Below, one piece after another: positions 23,150 through 33,889 of a stretch of DNA of 64,000 nt. Under the pieces are notes generated by a model. That model was not told the DNA's origin, ran no database searches, and saw only the letters and a list, made by a program, of their open reading frames with translations. The translations under genes were made by a program, and so were the position numbers. This DNA is from Helichrysum umbraculigerum (taxonomy: Eukaryota; Streptophyta; Magnoliopsida; Asterales; Asteraceae). How positions within the stretch are numbered: the first letter of the stretch is position 1; each line of letters begins with the position of its first letter. The stretch covers positions 243,090,250 through 243,154,249 of the forward strand of contig CATIUR010000001.1 in NCBI GenBank assembly GCA_949592205.1, given 5' to 3'.

Positions 23150-24002
23150 TTTACGATCAAAAGATTAGTTGCTAAAGGTGATGTTTTTCATATCATATAC
23201 GGAATGTGGTCATCAATCGTTGAAGGTTGTATTATGTGGATTGGTTGCGTCCATCAGATATAATAAAGGTAAGACATTTCATTAGTTTCATTATTATTTT
23301 TATTTTCTATTTATTATTTGCTTTTTGGATCATTTTTTCTAAATTTTGAATAAAATTAAGTTATAAGTTTGTAACCGTTTTAAACTTTTTTGACATTGTT
23401 TATTTATTAAACACATAGTGTTTGTCACTGAGTAATAGGGTATAGTGTGCTAGATTATTATTTTGTTTAATTTTTGTATTAGCTAATTGAGAATCAAGTA
23501 GAAAGTACTGAGACGTAGTTGAAAAAAATACATTGTCTGATAGAGATAGTGACTATTGATGAAAAAGTTTTATTTGAGGGAATTGGAATATTGCAACACT
23601 TTTTGACAGAATTAATGATTAATGGTGTAATGACTTCCTCCACCAATTCACCAAATGTGTCCACTTACATGTTTCAAATGTCTAACCTGTGGGTAATTAG
23701 TAGCGATAGAGGATTGCCTACATCAGGTATTACATATCTTAATTAATTAGACTAATAAATTTGTTTGTTTTGTCATAAACTATGTTATTGCTTATTTATT
23801 TTACTTACTTAAATAGTGTTATTTATATTCAAAACTTAGACTGAATGTTGTATGATATGTAGTATCACATGTGTAGATTGATTCTCTTCGAGAGAATACA
23901 TTAAAAGGAATTCATGCAATTTTGACTACTCGACAATCTACGTTGGCACGGCTTGCAATATTAGACTACTTCGATAGGCTTCAGGCTGTGACTACCCTAT
24001 AG
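23150..24002 (+). pseudogene. Decayed TGA-type bZIP factor gene, DOG1-domain exons
   Basis: Three blocks translate, with frame corrections, to pieces of the C-terminal DOG1 domain of TGA transcription factors. 23157-23268 resembles the stretch around an MW..RPSDIIK motif and ends in AAG|GTAAGA. 23483-23726 gives GILQHFLTELM and SPNVSTYMFQM and ends CAG|GTATTA. 23877-24002 gives DSLRENTLKGIHAILTTRQ and ARLAILDYFDRLQAVTTL, then a stop. Known family members bind TGACG elements and regulate defence or floral genes. Frameshifts near RPSDIIK, an in-frame stop near 23517 and the lack of a recognisable bZIP region mark it as broken. Confidence 0.7.
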
Positions 24003-24213
24003 GTTGGAAAGCCGCAATATTCTCACGACAATTGAATCATTCACCTATCCTTGATATTTTAGATTTTTTAATTAAAATTTAACAATTATTTTGTTCTTGT
24101 TTTGAATAACTCATTTTAAAATATAGTAACGAAAAATTATTTAACTTCAAAAATAGCATTAATATCTACAAACTCCTTTTTTAGTATTAAAAGTGTATAA
24201 CATACAGCATTTA

Positions 24214-24710
24214 TGTAACACCCCAAAATTTAAAGATTTTATTTTAGAGCACGAAGGTATAAATATAAAGTGGAGTTATTTAAACGATACGGAATAATAA
24301 AATACTTGAATGGTTTCTCAGTTCCAGACAATAGGATTTAAAGGGAACAAAATTTAAACCGACTTAAAATATGTACGTATATTTTATGAGTAATCCAGTT
24401 TCCATTCTATACCTTTCCAGACTCATTTCAGAAACAAGAAAAATCGCAGGGAACAAATTAAGCTCCAATTTCACTTCTAAAATCTTTGATTCAAGGTTTC
24501 TAGGGTTTAATTCATCATCCTTTCATCATCTTCAAGCTTATGTAAGTAAGTTCTTTTATGTACTTTAACCTAGTTTATGGGTTTTAAGGGGTTTTAAAGA
24601 ATTGATGATTTTAATACGAAATTAAGGTTTGACTATGATGGATTAGTGGTGTATAAGTATATATATATGTGTGTTGTTAATAAGGATTCAAGTTAAAAGT
24701 GGGTAATTTG
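24214..24710 (+). mobile_element. Solo LTR C, left part (Tekay-like), interrupted
   Basis: It starts TGTAACACCCC, preceded by ATTTA. It is interrupted after 24710 by element A, and its continuation is at 60151-62357. Spliced together the LTR is about 2.7 kb, close to LTR D in length and sharing sequence with it. Confidence 0.75.
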
Positions 24711-25720
24711 TGATAGTCCCGAATTCACTATTGATAAGTGAAATGGAATCTCAATATGTAAAGTTTAATTGTAGAAGGGGGGGGGGGGGTTGAATACAAT
24801 TAAAAACTATTTCTGATTTTACTTGAGTTATTTAGCTAGTTTTTAATTGATTGAACACAAACAGAGTATATAGTAACAGATAGTAAATCAGATATGACAA
24901 TATCAAAGAACAATAGTAATAGTAGCTAAATGGTGAATTATATTGATCATAAAATTCACAAGTGTTGATTGCGGAATGGACTAGCCCAAGCTAATCCAAA
25001 TCAAACACTTAAGCTAACTTATTACAAATGAGATGAGCAGTAGTGGACAAACACGCTAACTGCTCACTCGCTGAGTTACTGTAACGTACCCTAGACAAAC
25101 TGATCACTGAACACACAAGTGATAAGTACGTATAGAAAACTAGCCTCTAAAGTACAATATACTGAACTATATATACTACAAGAATCCCGTAAATATCTCC
25201 TACAAAATAGGATCTTGGAAGGACACGTGTTGCAACTTGATTGGCTTGATCTCTGATGAACCGACATACTGCGGGTCCCAATTCTGTTACCGCAAATATC
25301 TCGTTACCTTAAATCCAATCAGTTACCGCCATGTAATCATTCGAAGATTCTTCAAGTACGAAGACTCTTGCTGATGTGTATATAAGTACAGTACTTTTGC
25401 ACTTGATGATTGAGAGGCTTTATTGAATAGTCACTGAAGATGCAGTAATTGTAGAATGACTTGAAATAGAGATCTTCAGCGACTAGCTATTATTCGGGCA
25501 GTGACTTTTGCCTTATTATATTTGAAGATGTAGAACTCTCGCTGCTAAGTATCAGCGACACACAAAGTTGAATTCTAATCTTCCTCAGCATATCATTTCC
25601 CTTGAGAGTAGAGTGAATAATGATCAGCAATAATAAACTCCAGCAACAGCAGCTTTGACACAATCCATTTCTTCATCGAGTAGTGCATAGTTGAGTTGGT
25701 CAGCGACCAGTGACTCAACA
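24711..25720 (-). repeat. 3' LTR of element A
   Basis: 1010 bp. On the minus strand it runs TGTTGAGTCACTGG ... GGGACTATCA. It lacks about 31 bp present in the partner LTR (near 59840-59875) and has a 13-G run at 24777-24789 where the partner has 6. Confidence 0.9.
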
Positions 25721-25733
25721 ATCTCCCCCTAAA
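25721..25733 (-). promoter_or_regulatory. Polypurine tract of element A
   Basis: On the minus strand TTTAGGGGGAGAT directly precedes the LTR start TGTTGAG. This GGGGGAG tract is characteristic of Ty1/copia elements, Sireviruses included, and would prime plus-strand DNA synthesis. Confidence 0.85.
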
Positions 25734-25874
25734 TGATTGTGATCGAAGCTCCCTAGACAAACTTGTTACTGGAAAAAGTTTATAGTCAGTGTTTAAGATT
25801 TTAAACATTCAGTGACTTGTACTTGTCATCCATTCATTTATCTTTTTGGATTCTTTTGATATGATCTGAGTTTT

Positions 25875-26917
25875 TGAAAGTCCCGTAATCACTATTAATT
25901 AGTGATTTGGAATCACAAAGTGTAAAGTTTAATTGTAGAAGGGGGGTTGAATACAATTTAAAAACAATTTCAGATTTTACCAAGTGTTTCAGATTGTTTT
26001 AAATTGATTATCTATAACAGAGTATGACGGTATTGAAATAACAGATTAAAGATATAACAGAATTAAAGAACGACAAGTAATAGTAGCTGAAAGTGAATTG
26101 TATTTATTAAATTCACAAAGTGTTGAATGCGGAATGGATTAACCAAAGTTAATCCAATTCAAACACTTAGCTAGATTATTACAATGAAGAGAATTAACTA
26201 CAGTGGACATACACGCTGATAGTTAACCTCGCTGAGTCTTAACATACACCTAGACAAACTAGTTCTCTGACAAACAGAAGAACGGTGCATATGACGACTA
26301 GCCTCAATAGTACAAAACACTGAACTATTTATACTACAAGAGTTTCTAAAATATCGCCTATAAAATAGGATCTTGGATGGACACGTGTCGCTGCTTGATT
26401 GGTCCTGATCTCTGATAAACCGACATTCTGCGGGTCCCAATTCTGTTACCGCAAATATCTCGTTACCTTAAAACCAATCACTTGCTGCCACGTAATCTTT
26501 CAGACATACTTCGAACTGGAACACTCTTGCTGATGTATAGATAAGTACAGTACTTGATGATAGAGAGGCTTTATTGAATAGTCACTGAAGATGCAGTAAT
26601 CCTCCTCACTCACTGCGAGCTAACATGCTCTTGTAGAATGAATTGAACAACAGATCTTCAGTGACTAGCTGTTATTCTGGCAGTGACTTTTGCCTTTATT
26701 GATTTGAAGAAGTAATACTCTCGCTGACGTAGATCAGCGACACACCAAGTTGAGCATTAAATCTTCCTCAGAATATCGAACAGAATGAATGACGATCAGC
26801 GAAACCTATCATTAGCAACAGCAGCTTCGATACAATCCATTTCTTCATTGAGCAGTGTACAGTTGAGTTGGTCAGCGACCAGTGACTTCATCGTGGTCAG
26901 CGACCAGTGACTCAACA
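25875..26917 (-). repeat. 3' LTR of element B
   Basis: 1043 bp, TGTTGAGTCACTGG ... GGGACTTTCA on the minus strand. The sequence GGTCAGCGACCAGTGACT is duplicated at its edge (26867-26917), whereas element A has one copy. Confidence 0.9.
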
Positions 26918-26930
26918 ATCTCCCCCTAAA
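26918..26930 (-). promoter_or_regulatory. Polypurine tract of element B
   Basis: TTTAGGGGGAGAT on the minus strand, identical to that of element A and directly abutting the LTR. Confidence 0.85.
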
Positions 26931-27155
26931 TGATTGTGATTGAAGCTCCCTAGACAAACTTGTTGCTGTGAAAGTTTATAGTCAGTGTTTAAGATTTTAA
27001 ACATTCAGTGACTATATACTTGTGATCCATTCAACTTTCTTTTTGGATTCTTTTGATATGATCTGAGTTTTGCACTAAAGTTCAAAAACAAAATTAGGTT
27101 TCATTGAACTGTATAAAGTAAATTTAGTTACAATAATCCTAATCTATTACAAGCC

Positions 27156-29900
27156 TCAATTTAAACACCCCCAAACTTCTTCTTCTTTTACGATGCCCAA
27201 CTCACTCTGTAATTCATATTTGTCACTAGATGGCAAGAATCTGTACTGTCTAGCAAGCCCTTCTTTCATGATTGCTTTTCTCATAATTGAGTTCTTGGGA
27301 AGCACGCTGACTATTCTGATGAGATGTACAAGCTGCTCATGATCTATCTTTTCAAGTTCTGATTCTCTTTGGAAACACAGCTTTCCATTGAAGTCCTTGT
27401 AAACAATTCCTTTCTCACCTTCAGTAACTTCAGTACCCTCAACCCTTGGCACTCCATCAGGAATTGATAGATTCAGTTTGCTGGTGTTTGGGACTCTGAT
27501 AATTCTGTTGGTACCTGCCCTATACCTTGGACTTGGTGGCTGCACTATCTCTTCACCAAATATGACAGTGTCTTCTGGTCTAAGTAGCTGTAGATCCACC
27601 ATTTTCTTGAACAATCTGTCAATCTCAGCTAAAACTTCTTCCTTTGCAGCACTTGAGGAGTGATTGATAGCAAGTCTAATTTCATTCCATTCTTCTCTAT
27701 GTAATTTACAGACTTGATCAAGATTGATTGCTTGAGAATCCAATCCTCTGTGGATAAGTAGCTGAGCTTGAGACTTGTTCTTGGGCTTCTTCAGGTAGAC
27801 TTTTGTGATAGGAGTAGAGTTTGATCTTCCAACCATTCTGACAGCATATTTCTTTCTGTCAAACTCATCCAACATTTTATCAGCAGAGGTCTTTGCTCCC
27901 CCTTTCTTTTTCAACTTGCTGCCCTTCTTATTTGCACAAATTTCTTGTTGAAGATCAGATTCTTCAACATCTTGAAGAAGTTTAGACAGCCTAAAGTCTT
28001 CATCTTCTTGCTGTCTTTTTAAGAAGATTTCTCTTTCTTTTTGAATGGCTTCATCTCCACTCAGCTTCAATAGAAAAGCTCGATCAGAGTCAGCTTGTTC
28101 TTTCAGCTTTCTCTTTCTTTCTTCTTCTTCTTCTTCATCTAGCTCAGCTTGAAATTTCAAAAGCATCTCCCTCTCATGCTTTTGTCTCTCTTTAATTTTT
28201 CTTACTATTCGCTGCTGTTCAGTTTCTTCATGATGAGAACTTTCTGAAGTTACGACTGATGGCAAAAGATGAGCAGGAATAGAAGAATCTGACTCTGTGA
28301 TCTCAGATTGAGAGTGATGATGAGTTGTAGTAGTTGTTGCTTCTGTTGGAATGGTGATAGTAGGAATTGAGATGGTGATCTGTGTAGTTGATGTTGTGGT
28401 GGTGGTAATTGGTGTGGTTGTGGAAATTGGTGCAGTTGTTGTTGCTGTTGTCTGGATTGTTGCTGATGTTTGGATTTTTGCTGATGGAATGATTTCTGTT
28501 GTTGGGGATGCCTCAGATATGACAGTGTCAGTATGAGGTTGCTGAATGATAGTTTTGAGATTGTGCATGGTGGCTGCTATTTCTTCTTCAGAGAAGATTA
28601 TCTTTTTAGAAGAAATGAACTCTGATGTGGGAGACTCGCTGGTCCTTTTTCTTTTTATAAGAATAGAATAGATTGGTAGCAGATCTTCCATTTGATCGTC
28701 AGAAACTACTGGTTGCTGATCTTCTTGCTGATCTTCTATTTGATCATCAGTAACCAGAATAGAAGAGATTAGTTGCTGATCTTCTTGTTGATCAGCAACA
28801 TCTTTTTCTTTCTTATCATTAGAGCCAACATCAGTGCCTTTTTCACTAGTCCCATCATTCTTGACTTCTTTATCAGCATCTTTATCAGCACTATCTTGCA
28901 TATCAGCATCATCAATTTTCTTTTCATCACTTCCATTATTGCCATTATTGTCATCATCATTTCCATTATTGTCATCATCATCATTGTCATCTCCTTCATC
29001 CATATTGACAACATCATCTTGTTGTTGTCTATTCATCCATTCCCACCTCATCAGCTCAAAGCTTGCTAACTCTCCCAAAACTTGTGCATTCTCATCAGCA
29101 GCCCACTCTTTGACTAGATAGTCATACCTCCTTTGTTCATCAGGATGAAACTCAGGGAAAACACCTATCTCTCTTTCCTCAGTGACATCCATATCTGATG
29201 AGTCATTGTCAAAGGGAGTGTAATCCTTAGCATCATCATCTTCATTCTCCCCCTCAGCCTCAGAAACAAATTGAATAATCTCCTCAAGTCTAATGCAGAT
29301 TTTCTGATGATCTTCATGCATAGTTTCTAGACCAGTGATGGTTGCATGATGGTTGGAGATAATTTGTGGAAGCTTACTAATAATTTTATCAGCATGAGTT
29401 ATATAATCCACAACAGAAGATGCCATTGTTTTTTGTTTTTCATTTACAGAGATTATTGCATCTTCATGAGTTTTGAGGCTGATTCTGGTGAATGATGCGA
29501 GATCAGTAAGAGACTTTGCATGTGTTTCCAGAAGTCGATAGTGATCTATTTCAGCATTTGCAATAAGAGAGACCTTTTCTTTGATAGAATCACTCCAATC
29601 TGGAATGGATTCATAAGCTGTTGCAAGAGAGTGAACCTTATTAGTGAGATCAGTGAGTTTGCCAGTCAAAATCTCTCTGTCTTCAGTAAGCATCCGAATT
29701 TGTTGCTGTGAAGCAGCAATGTACTCAAGCAGCAATTTGTCTGTTGATGATGTGGTGGAAGTTGATGCTTTGTTGGTTGGTGATTTTTGAGTTGGATGGG
29801 AGATAGGTGGAATTGTTTGTGATTCAGATTGAATGCCAACATCTGGTTGAGATGGTTGATCATCAGCATGTTGAGCAATGTTATCACTGGAAATAGACAT
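27156..29900 (-). CDS. Element B accessory region, C-terminal ORF (914 residues), function unknown
   Basis: Residues 1-60 are Ser/Thr/Gln-rich. About 60-220 is helical and coiled-coil-like (heptad-type EYIAASQQQIRMLTEDRE). About 220-410 is very acidic with Asp/Asn runs. About 470-560 is Thr-rich low complexity. About 570-690 is a charged coiled coil. The last ~200 residues are the best conserved between copies A and B. There are no membrane segments or signal peptide, so it does not look like an envelope protein. By position it corresponds to the ORF3/env-like slot downstream of pol in Sireviruses. It sits in an LTR element, so it is not a host gene. In element A the same ORF is fragmented. 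Function unknown. Confidence 0.8.
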   Translation of the reverse strand: MSISSDNIAQHADDQPSQPDVGIQSESQTIPPISHPTQKSPTNKASTSTTSSTDKLLLEYIAASQQQIRMLTEDREILTGKLTDLTNKVHSLATAYESIPDWSDSIKEKVSLIANAEIDHYRLLETHAKSLTDLASFTRISLKTHEDAIISVNEKQKTMASSVVDYITHADKIISKLPQIISNHHATITGLETMHEDHQKICIRLEEIIQFVSEAEGENEDDDAKDYTPFDNDSSDMDVTEEREIGVFPEFHPDEQRRYDYLVKEWAADENAQVLGELASFELMRWEWMNRQQQDDVVNMDEGDDNDDDDNNGNDDDNNGNNGSDEKKIDDADMQDSADKDADKEVKNDGTSEKGTDVGSNDKKEKDVADQQEDQQLISSILVTDDQIEDQQEDQQPVVSDDQMEDLLPIYSILIKRKRTSESPTSEFISSKKIIFSEEEIAATMHNLKTIIQQPHTDTVISEASPTTEIIPSAKIQTSATIQTTATTTAPISTTTPITTTTTSTTQITISIPTITIPTEATTTTTHHHSQSEITESDSSIPAHLLPSVVTSESSHHEETEQQRIVRKIKERQKHEREMLLKFQAELDEEEEEERKRKLKEQADSDRAFLLKLSGDEAIQKEREIFLKRQQEDEDFRLSKLLQDVEESDLQQEICANKKGSKLKKKGGAKTSADKMLDEFDRKKYAVRMVGRSNSTPITKVYLKKPKNKSQAQLLIHRGLDSQAINLDQVCKLHREEWNEIRLAINHSSSAAKEEVLAEIDRLFKKMVDLQLLRPEDTVIFGEEIVQPPSPRYRAGTNRIIRVPNTSKLNLSIPDGVPRVEGTEVTEGEKGIVYKDFNGKLCFQRESELEKIDHEQLVHLIRIVSVLPKNSIMRKAIMKEGLARQYRFLPSSDKYELQSELGIVKEEEVWGCLN

Positions 29901-29995
29901 TTCATCTAATTCCTGAATGGGTGAAGTTATGAAATCAGTGTGTGGTATAGTGGAGAAGGGTAGAGATGAAATAACAGTATCATCTGGTTACTGAT

Positions 29996-30523
29996 TCACT
30001 TTTGGAAGTGAAAGATCATAAGATCCATGTTGCTGATCTTTTTTAGAAGAAGATGAAGAGTGTCCATTGGTTGGGCTTCCTCAACATCATCAGCTTGTGT
30101 TTTAGCTGATGGATCATTAGAAACAGAAAGGTCAACCTGTATCTCTCCCTGTGACTGGGGAGGGACATTGTCGGTTGGTGCAGTGAAAGATGAGAGATGG
30201 CCCGGGTCTGTAGCCAGTGATGTGTCATCAGTAATGAGTGTGTTAACACCCGCTGATGACACTAGCCCTTTGACTGAAACATCATCCTTTTGTGAGAATG
30301 ATGAGTGGCTGATGGGTTGACTCGATGGATGGGTGTGGGTTGCACCCGAATCACTGCTAACAATGGGTTGAGCCATTGTAGCTGTCTGTAGGCTTCCCTT
30401 TATAGAGTCACTGGACTTTTGTGAGTCCAGTGAAGCAGTTTTAGGCATAGGTTGATCAAGAGTGCCCGCAGGGACTGAACGTTCAGTTGCTGCTTCACTC
30501 TTGGCGTCCTTAGACGTCTTTTT
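29996..30523 (-). CDS. Element B accessory region, middle segment, broken
   Basis: It follows the preceding 341-residue ORF in the same frame after a single stop codon (TAG at 30524-30526). It is Ser/Thr/Pro-rich and probably disordered, with MPKTASLDSQ at its first methionine (30448). Its end is frameshifted relative to copy A, and a TAA stands where A has sense codons. I read it as part of one longer ancestral ORF joining the 341- and 914-residue parts. Confidence 0.65.
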   Translation of the reverse strand, partial: KKTSKDAKSEAATERSVPAGTLDQPMPKTASLDSQKSSDSIKGSLQTATMAQPIVSSDSGATHTHPSSQPISHSSFSQKDDVSVKGLVSSAGVNTLITDDTSLATDPGHLSSFTAPTDNVPPQSQGEIQVDLSVSNDPSAKTQADDVEEAQPMDTLHLLLKKISNMDLMIFHFQK

Positions 30524-31549
30524 CTAACTCTGTCCCTGATCCTTTAATGTCAGGGACTTTAACTTGATTTTCTTAGGAGCAGTTGGTGGCTTTTGCGTTG
30601 GTGGTTGATCAGCAATGGTCACTGGAGGTGTGATCAGTGACGTGATCGATGAGGGGGCAGATCCAGACGGATGTATAGCTTGTAAAGGCTGGGGTGCAAG
30701 TATCCCCTTTGGTTTCATAAAATCAGGGAGAAGCACAGTTGCAGTTTTACTAAAAATTTGACTGCCTATCAGAGTAGGTTCAAAACCTTTAAATGAAATC
30801 CTGTCATAGGATTTAAATTGATCTTTAAAAATAAGTGAAAGGAACCTAGGATAGGAAACAGATTTTGCTCTGGTAGATTCACAGAGTCTGGAAACAATAT
30901 CATCAAAAATCACACTTGCATAGTCAACTTTTAAGGAGTTGACCAGTGACCAGCTTAACTGTGCTTCTAGGGAGTTGAATTGATCATAACTCCCTGTTTT
31001 TGTGCCCAAAGATTGAATAAAGTTTGAAAATAGGGCATTCCACACACCATCCATTTTAGATTTATGAACAGTAGAGTACTTACGATTTCCATTGCTATCC
31101 ATAGTGTATTTGCAGTGAATCCCAGTGAGATTCACTATGCCTCCTTTGGCATCTTCTTTGTCAGGCAGTGGGTCGTAAGTATCGTGCTCAGGGAGTTGTA
31201 AAACCGTACGGATGGTGTGTGCAGAAATAATTATTTCTTGACCTCCGTTATCGATAAAACCTTTAAGTTGAGAGGTACTATTAACGATTGAGTGAGTACA
31301 GGTATACCAAAACTCACTCAACCATTCTGGATTCATCTTTTCAGGGGATAATGTGAGAGCAGGGAGAATAAAATGATTTTTCAGAAAAGTGATAATCTCC
31401 GCGTACTCTGTTTTAGGGCATGAAAGATTACCCAAATAATTTGCTTTTGGAACTGTAATGATATCATCTTCACCAACTGCAGGAGCTCGAAGGGCTTTGA
31501 TCTCTTCAGTGGCAGTGTAAGAGTTGAGAAAATATTTTGATTTAGCCAT
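30524..31549 (-). CDS. Element B accessory region, N-terminal ORF (341 residues)
   Basis: It starts MAKSKYFLNSY. A globular-looking part holds FLKNHFILPALTLSP, EFWYTCTHS and IRTVLQLP. This pattern resembles, from memory, an unannotated ORF seen downstream of pol in Ty1/copia elements of Asteraceae; that parallel is unverified. The C-terminus is Pro/Lys-rich. It is clearly homologous to 50244-51146 in element A, which argues for selection or recent common descent. No catalytic motif is seen. It is separated from gag by about 0.8 kb of noncoding spacer. Confidence 0.75.
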   Translation of the reverse strand: MAKSKYFLNSYTATEEIKALRAPAVGEDDIITVPKANYLGNLSCPKTEYAEIITFLKNHFILPALTLSPEKMNPEWLSEFWYTCTHSIVNSTSQLKGFIDNGGQEIIISAHTIRTVLQLPEHDTYDPLPDKEDAKGGIVNLTGIHCKYTMDSNGNRKYSTVHKSKMDGVWNALFSNFIQSLGTKTGSYDQFNSLEAQLSWSLVNSLKVDYASVIFDDIVSRLCESTRAKSVSYPRFLSLIFKDQFKSYDRISFKGFEPTLIGSQIFSKTATVLLPDFMKPKGILAPQPLQAIHPSGSAPSSITSLITPPVTIADQPPTQKPPTAPKKIKLKSLTLKDQGQS

Positions 31550-32365
31550 TACAGAACCTTTGAAAATCTTTGATTAAAATCTTTGAAAATTTTAGGGTTT
31601 TTGCCAAAGGGTTTTTCGAAAATTAGTAAAGTGTAAAAGTTTACAAGTTGCTGATTTGTAGGTTTAAATAGTACACTTTACTAATGATCGTGTGGCTAAG
31701 ATGAAAACAACGTGGGCAGTCGTGGTGGAAGATGTAGAGGTGGAGAGGGTTATGATGGTGGTGCGTGGTGGCATTAATGGTGATGGGAGTGGTGAGCCGG
31801 AAAAAGTACGCTGACATAAGAAAGAGAGTGTCAGAAGCGCGCGATTTTTCCGATATACCATAAAACATTTAATTTTGAAATCCGTTAAGTTAAATACACA
31901 AAGTACTAAATATAACGAATGTTTTGTTGATTGAAAATCACCATTAAATGATATCATCAGTGAGTTTGAAAGTTACTGAAGATACATAATCAATTTTCTT
32001 GATTTACCACAAAGAGAGATAGTCAAGAGAAATAACATTGTTTCTTTATTTAGGCAATGATGTAATCTCGCTGATTTAAACACAACTTAGAATACTGAAT
32101 AAACCATAGAGATGTGATCATTTTATAAATAAAGAAAAAGATTATTATTCTTGAATAAACCATAAAGATTTTTTTTTTTTTTTTTTGAATTCATGAGTAA
32201 AGATTATGTTGTATATAAGTTGTATAACATATCATTAGATTGCTTCGTCACTGATTAGGTTACAACTTAGAATACTAACAAAATCAGCTTAGAAGAAATT
32301 AAATCACTGATATAAAACCGTATGACATCATAATAAATACTCATGAGATAAAAGGAACTATATGA
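31550..32365 (-). other. Noncoding spacer of element B with two conserved-loop hairpins
   Basis: This is where a pol gene would stand. Hairpin 1 (32072-32106) and hairpin 2 (32252-32286) share the 13-nt loop CAACTTAGAATAC, flanked by 11-nt arms that pair at about 8 and 9 of 11 positions. The two loops are 180 nt apart. No ORF with retroviral motifs is present. Confidence 0.7.
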
Positions 32366-33889
32366 TTAGTCCAATTGACGAACCCATCCAGAGATAGGTT
32401 CATAGTGACCAAGCGCTGGTTTTGGCTTCCACTGATTTGAATAAACTGTGTCTGAATGTTCACTGATAGTGTTTTGTTTTTCAAACGGTAAAACAGAACA
32501 TTCAGATGACACATGTTGCCTGTTGCCACATTTATAACATTTTTTGTTCAAAGAGCCGGTCTTTTTGGCTTTCTTCTTTTTAAGTTGCTGATCAGACACA
32601 ATCACACAACTTTTCTCGCTGATTGTTACTTCTTGCATCTTTGACTTTAGGTCACTGATGGAAGTTGTCTCAGTGACAAATACAGTGTCCGAGAAGTTAC
32701 TGATGATTGTTTGATTATCAGCGATGGTTTTGATGAGATGAGATGTTACTGATGATTTGACAGTTTTCAAAATATTTATCTCATCATCATCATTTAAGAC
32801 ATCAGTATCTTCAGTGACCAACTTGCTTTTAGTAAAATAATTTGGTCGTGGCTCACTGAAGATGGAGATGGGTTCAAATACAGCTTCTGAAAAATTACCC
32901 TTGGGATCAAAAACAGGGTCAACCTTTGTTGAATCAGCGAGGGATGCAGCATATTCATAATCTCCTCCCAAAATAGCTTTGACTTGTTTTGGGATTTGAT
33001 TATTTACACAGTGATTGACTTTATCATTTGACTTACACCAAAATTCCATGACCTTTTTAAGCTGTTGAAATTGTGTTTCAAACTTAACCTTTTCTTGAAC
33101 ACACACTTGATTAGCATGGATTTGTGCATCAAGATCAAGTTTTAATTTCTTCAACTTTGACTCATTTTCATTTTGATCATTAAGTTTGGATTGTAAGTCA
33201 CAAATTTTACGTTTCTGCCCTCTTTGAATATCATGAGCATTTGATAAGTCAACTATCAAAGACTCAAAGACTTTATCTTTTTTAGCAGCTGTATATGTTT
33301 TAAAACAGTGTACCTTGTAAAGAGTTTCAGGATTCCATTCAGATGCTGAACATTTAGGAGAGACTTCTTTGATGTCTCCAAGAGGTTCAGCGTCATTAGC
33401 CATCAGACAGTACACTTTGTCTAAACAAATCATTGCTTCTTCTTCATCAGATGATGAGGAATCAGAATCACTGAATGAACCTTCTTCAGCAACGAAACCT
33501 TTTCCTTTCGTCTTCCCAGATTTAGCCAATGCCTTCAATTTCTTGTATTTTGCCTTGTACTTGTTGTACTTGTCATTTCTGACATCTGGCATGGGTTCAG
33601 GGACTTGATGCACTGACTTTGATCTGCATTCAGCTGCAAAATGACCAATTCTGCCACACTTGTAGCATTCACCTTTAGATTGAAATTTATCAGATGATGG
33701 AGCACCAGCGAATCTTCTTGATCTGGCGTTCCTTCTGAAATTAGCAACCATCATGGCCATATCCTTCTCAAGCTTCTCCAATCCTTCATCATACTCATAT
33801 TCTGACTCTTCTTCATTCTGACCACCTTCTTCTTCAGCTATCAGTGACTTCGAGCTTTTCTTAGACACTTTTGACTTCTGTCTCTGCAT
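32366..33889 (-). CDS. Element B gag, C-terminal part (507 residues) with two zinc knuckles
   Basis: Zinc knuckle 1, CYKCGRIGHFAAEC, at about residues 75-88 and zinc knuckle 2, CYKCGNRQHVSSEC, at about 451-464 (both C-x2-C-x4-H-x4-C) point to RNA binding in a virus-like particle. Between them are Ser/Asp/Glu-rich and coiled-coil segments. The apparent start is artificial: a 260-bp tandem duplication (33627-33886 and 33887-34146) shifts the frame, so the N-terminal half of gag lies in 33841-34941. The ORF ends shortly after the second knuckle, where protease would be expected to begin in a complete copia element. Confidence 0.8.
   Translation of the reverse strand: MQRQKSKVSKKSSKSLIAEEEGGQNEEESEYEYDEGLEKLEKDMAMMVANFRRNARSRRFAGAPSSDKFQSKGECYKCGRIGHFAAECRSKSVHQVPEPMPDVRNDKYNKYKAKYKKLKALAKSGKTKGKGFVAEEGSFSDSDSSSSDEEEAMICLDKVYCLMANDAEPLGDIKEVSPKCSASEWNPETLYKVHCFKTYTAAKKDKVFESLIVDLSNAHDIQRGQKRKICDLQSKLNDQNENESKLKKLKLDLDAQIHANQVCVQEKVKFETQFQQLKKVMEFWCKSNDKVNHCVNNQIPKQVKAILGGDYEYAASLADSTKVDPVFDPKGNFSEAVFEPISIFSEPRPNYFTKSKLVTEDTDVLNDDDEINILKTVKSSVTSHLIKTIADNQTIISNFSDTVFVTETTSISDLKSKMQEVTISEKSCVIVSDQQLKKKKAKKTGSLNKKCYKCGNRQHVSSECSVLPFEKQNTISEHSDTVYSNQWKPKPALGHYEPISGWVRQLD

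Noticed and set aside
28769..29121. Several overlapping frames on both strands rich in Met/Ile/Ser
   Set aside because: They are shadows of the acidic Asp/Asn codon runs of the minus-strand accessory ORF.
27156..29900. Envelope protein in the Sirevirus env-like position
   Set aside because: No signal peptide or membrane-spanning segment is visible; the protein is coiled coil and acidic low complexity.
27156..31549. Long intronless frames of unknown function could be called host genes
   Set aside because: They lie between matching LTRs with primer site, polypurine tract and target duplication, and a second copy of the whole set exists in element A.
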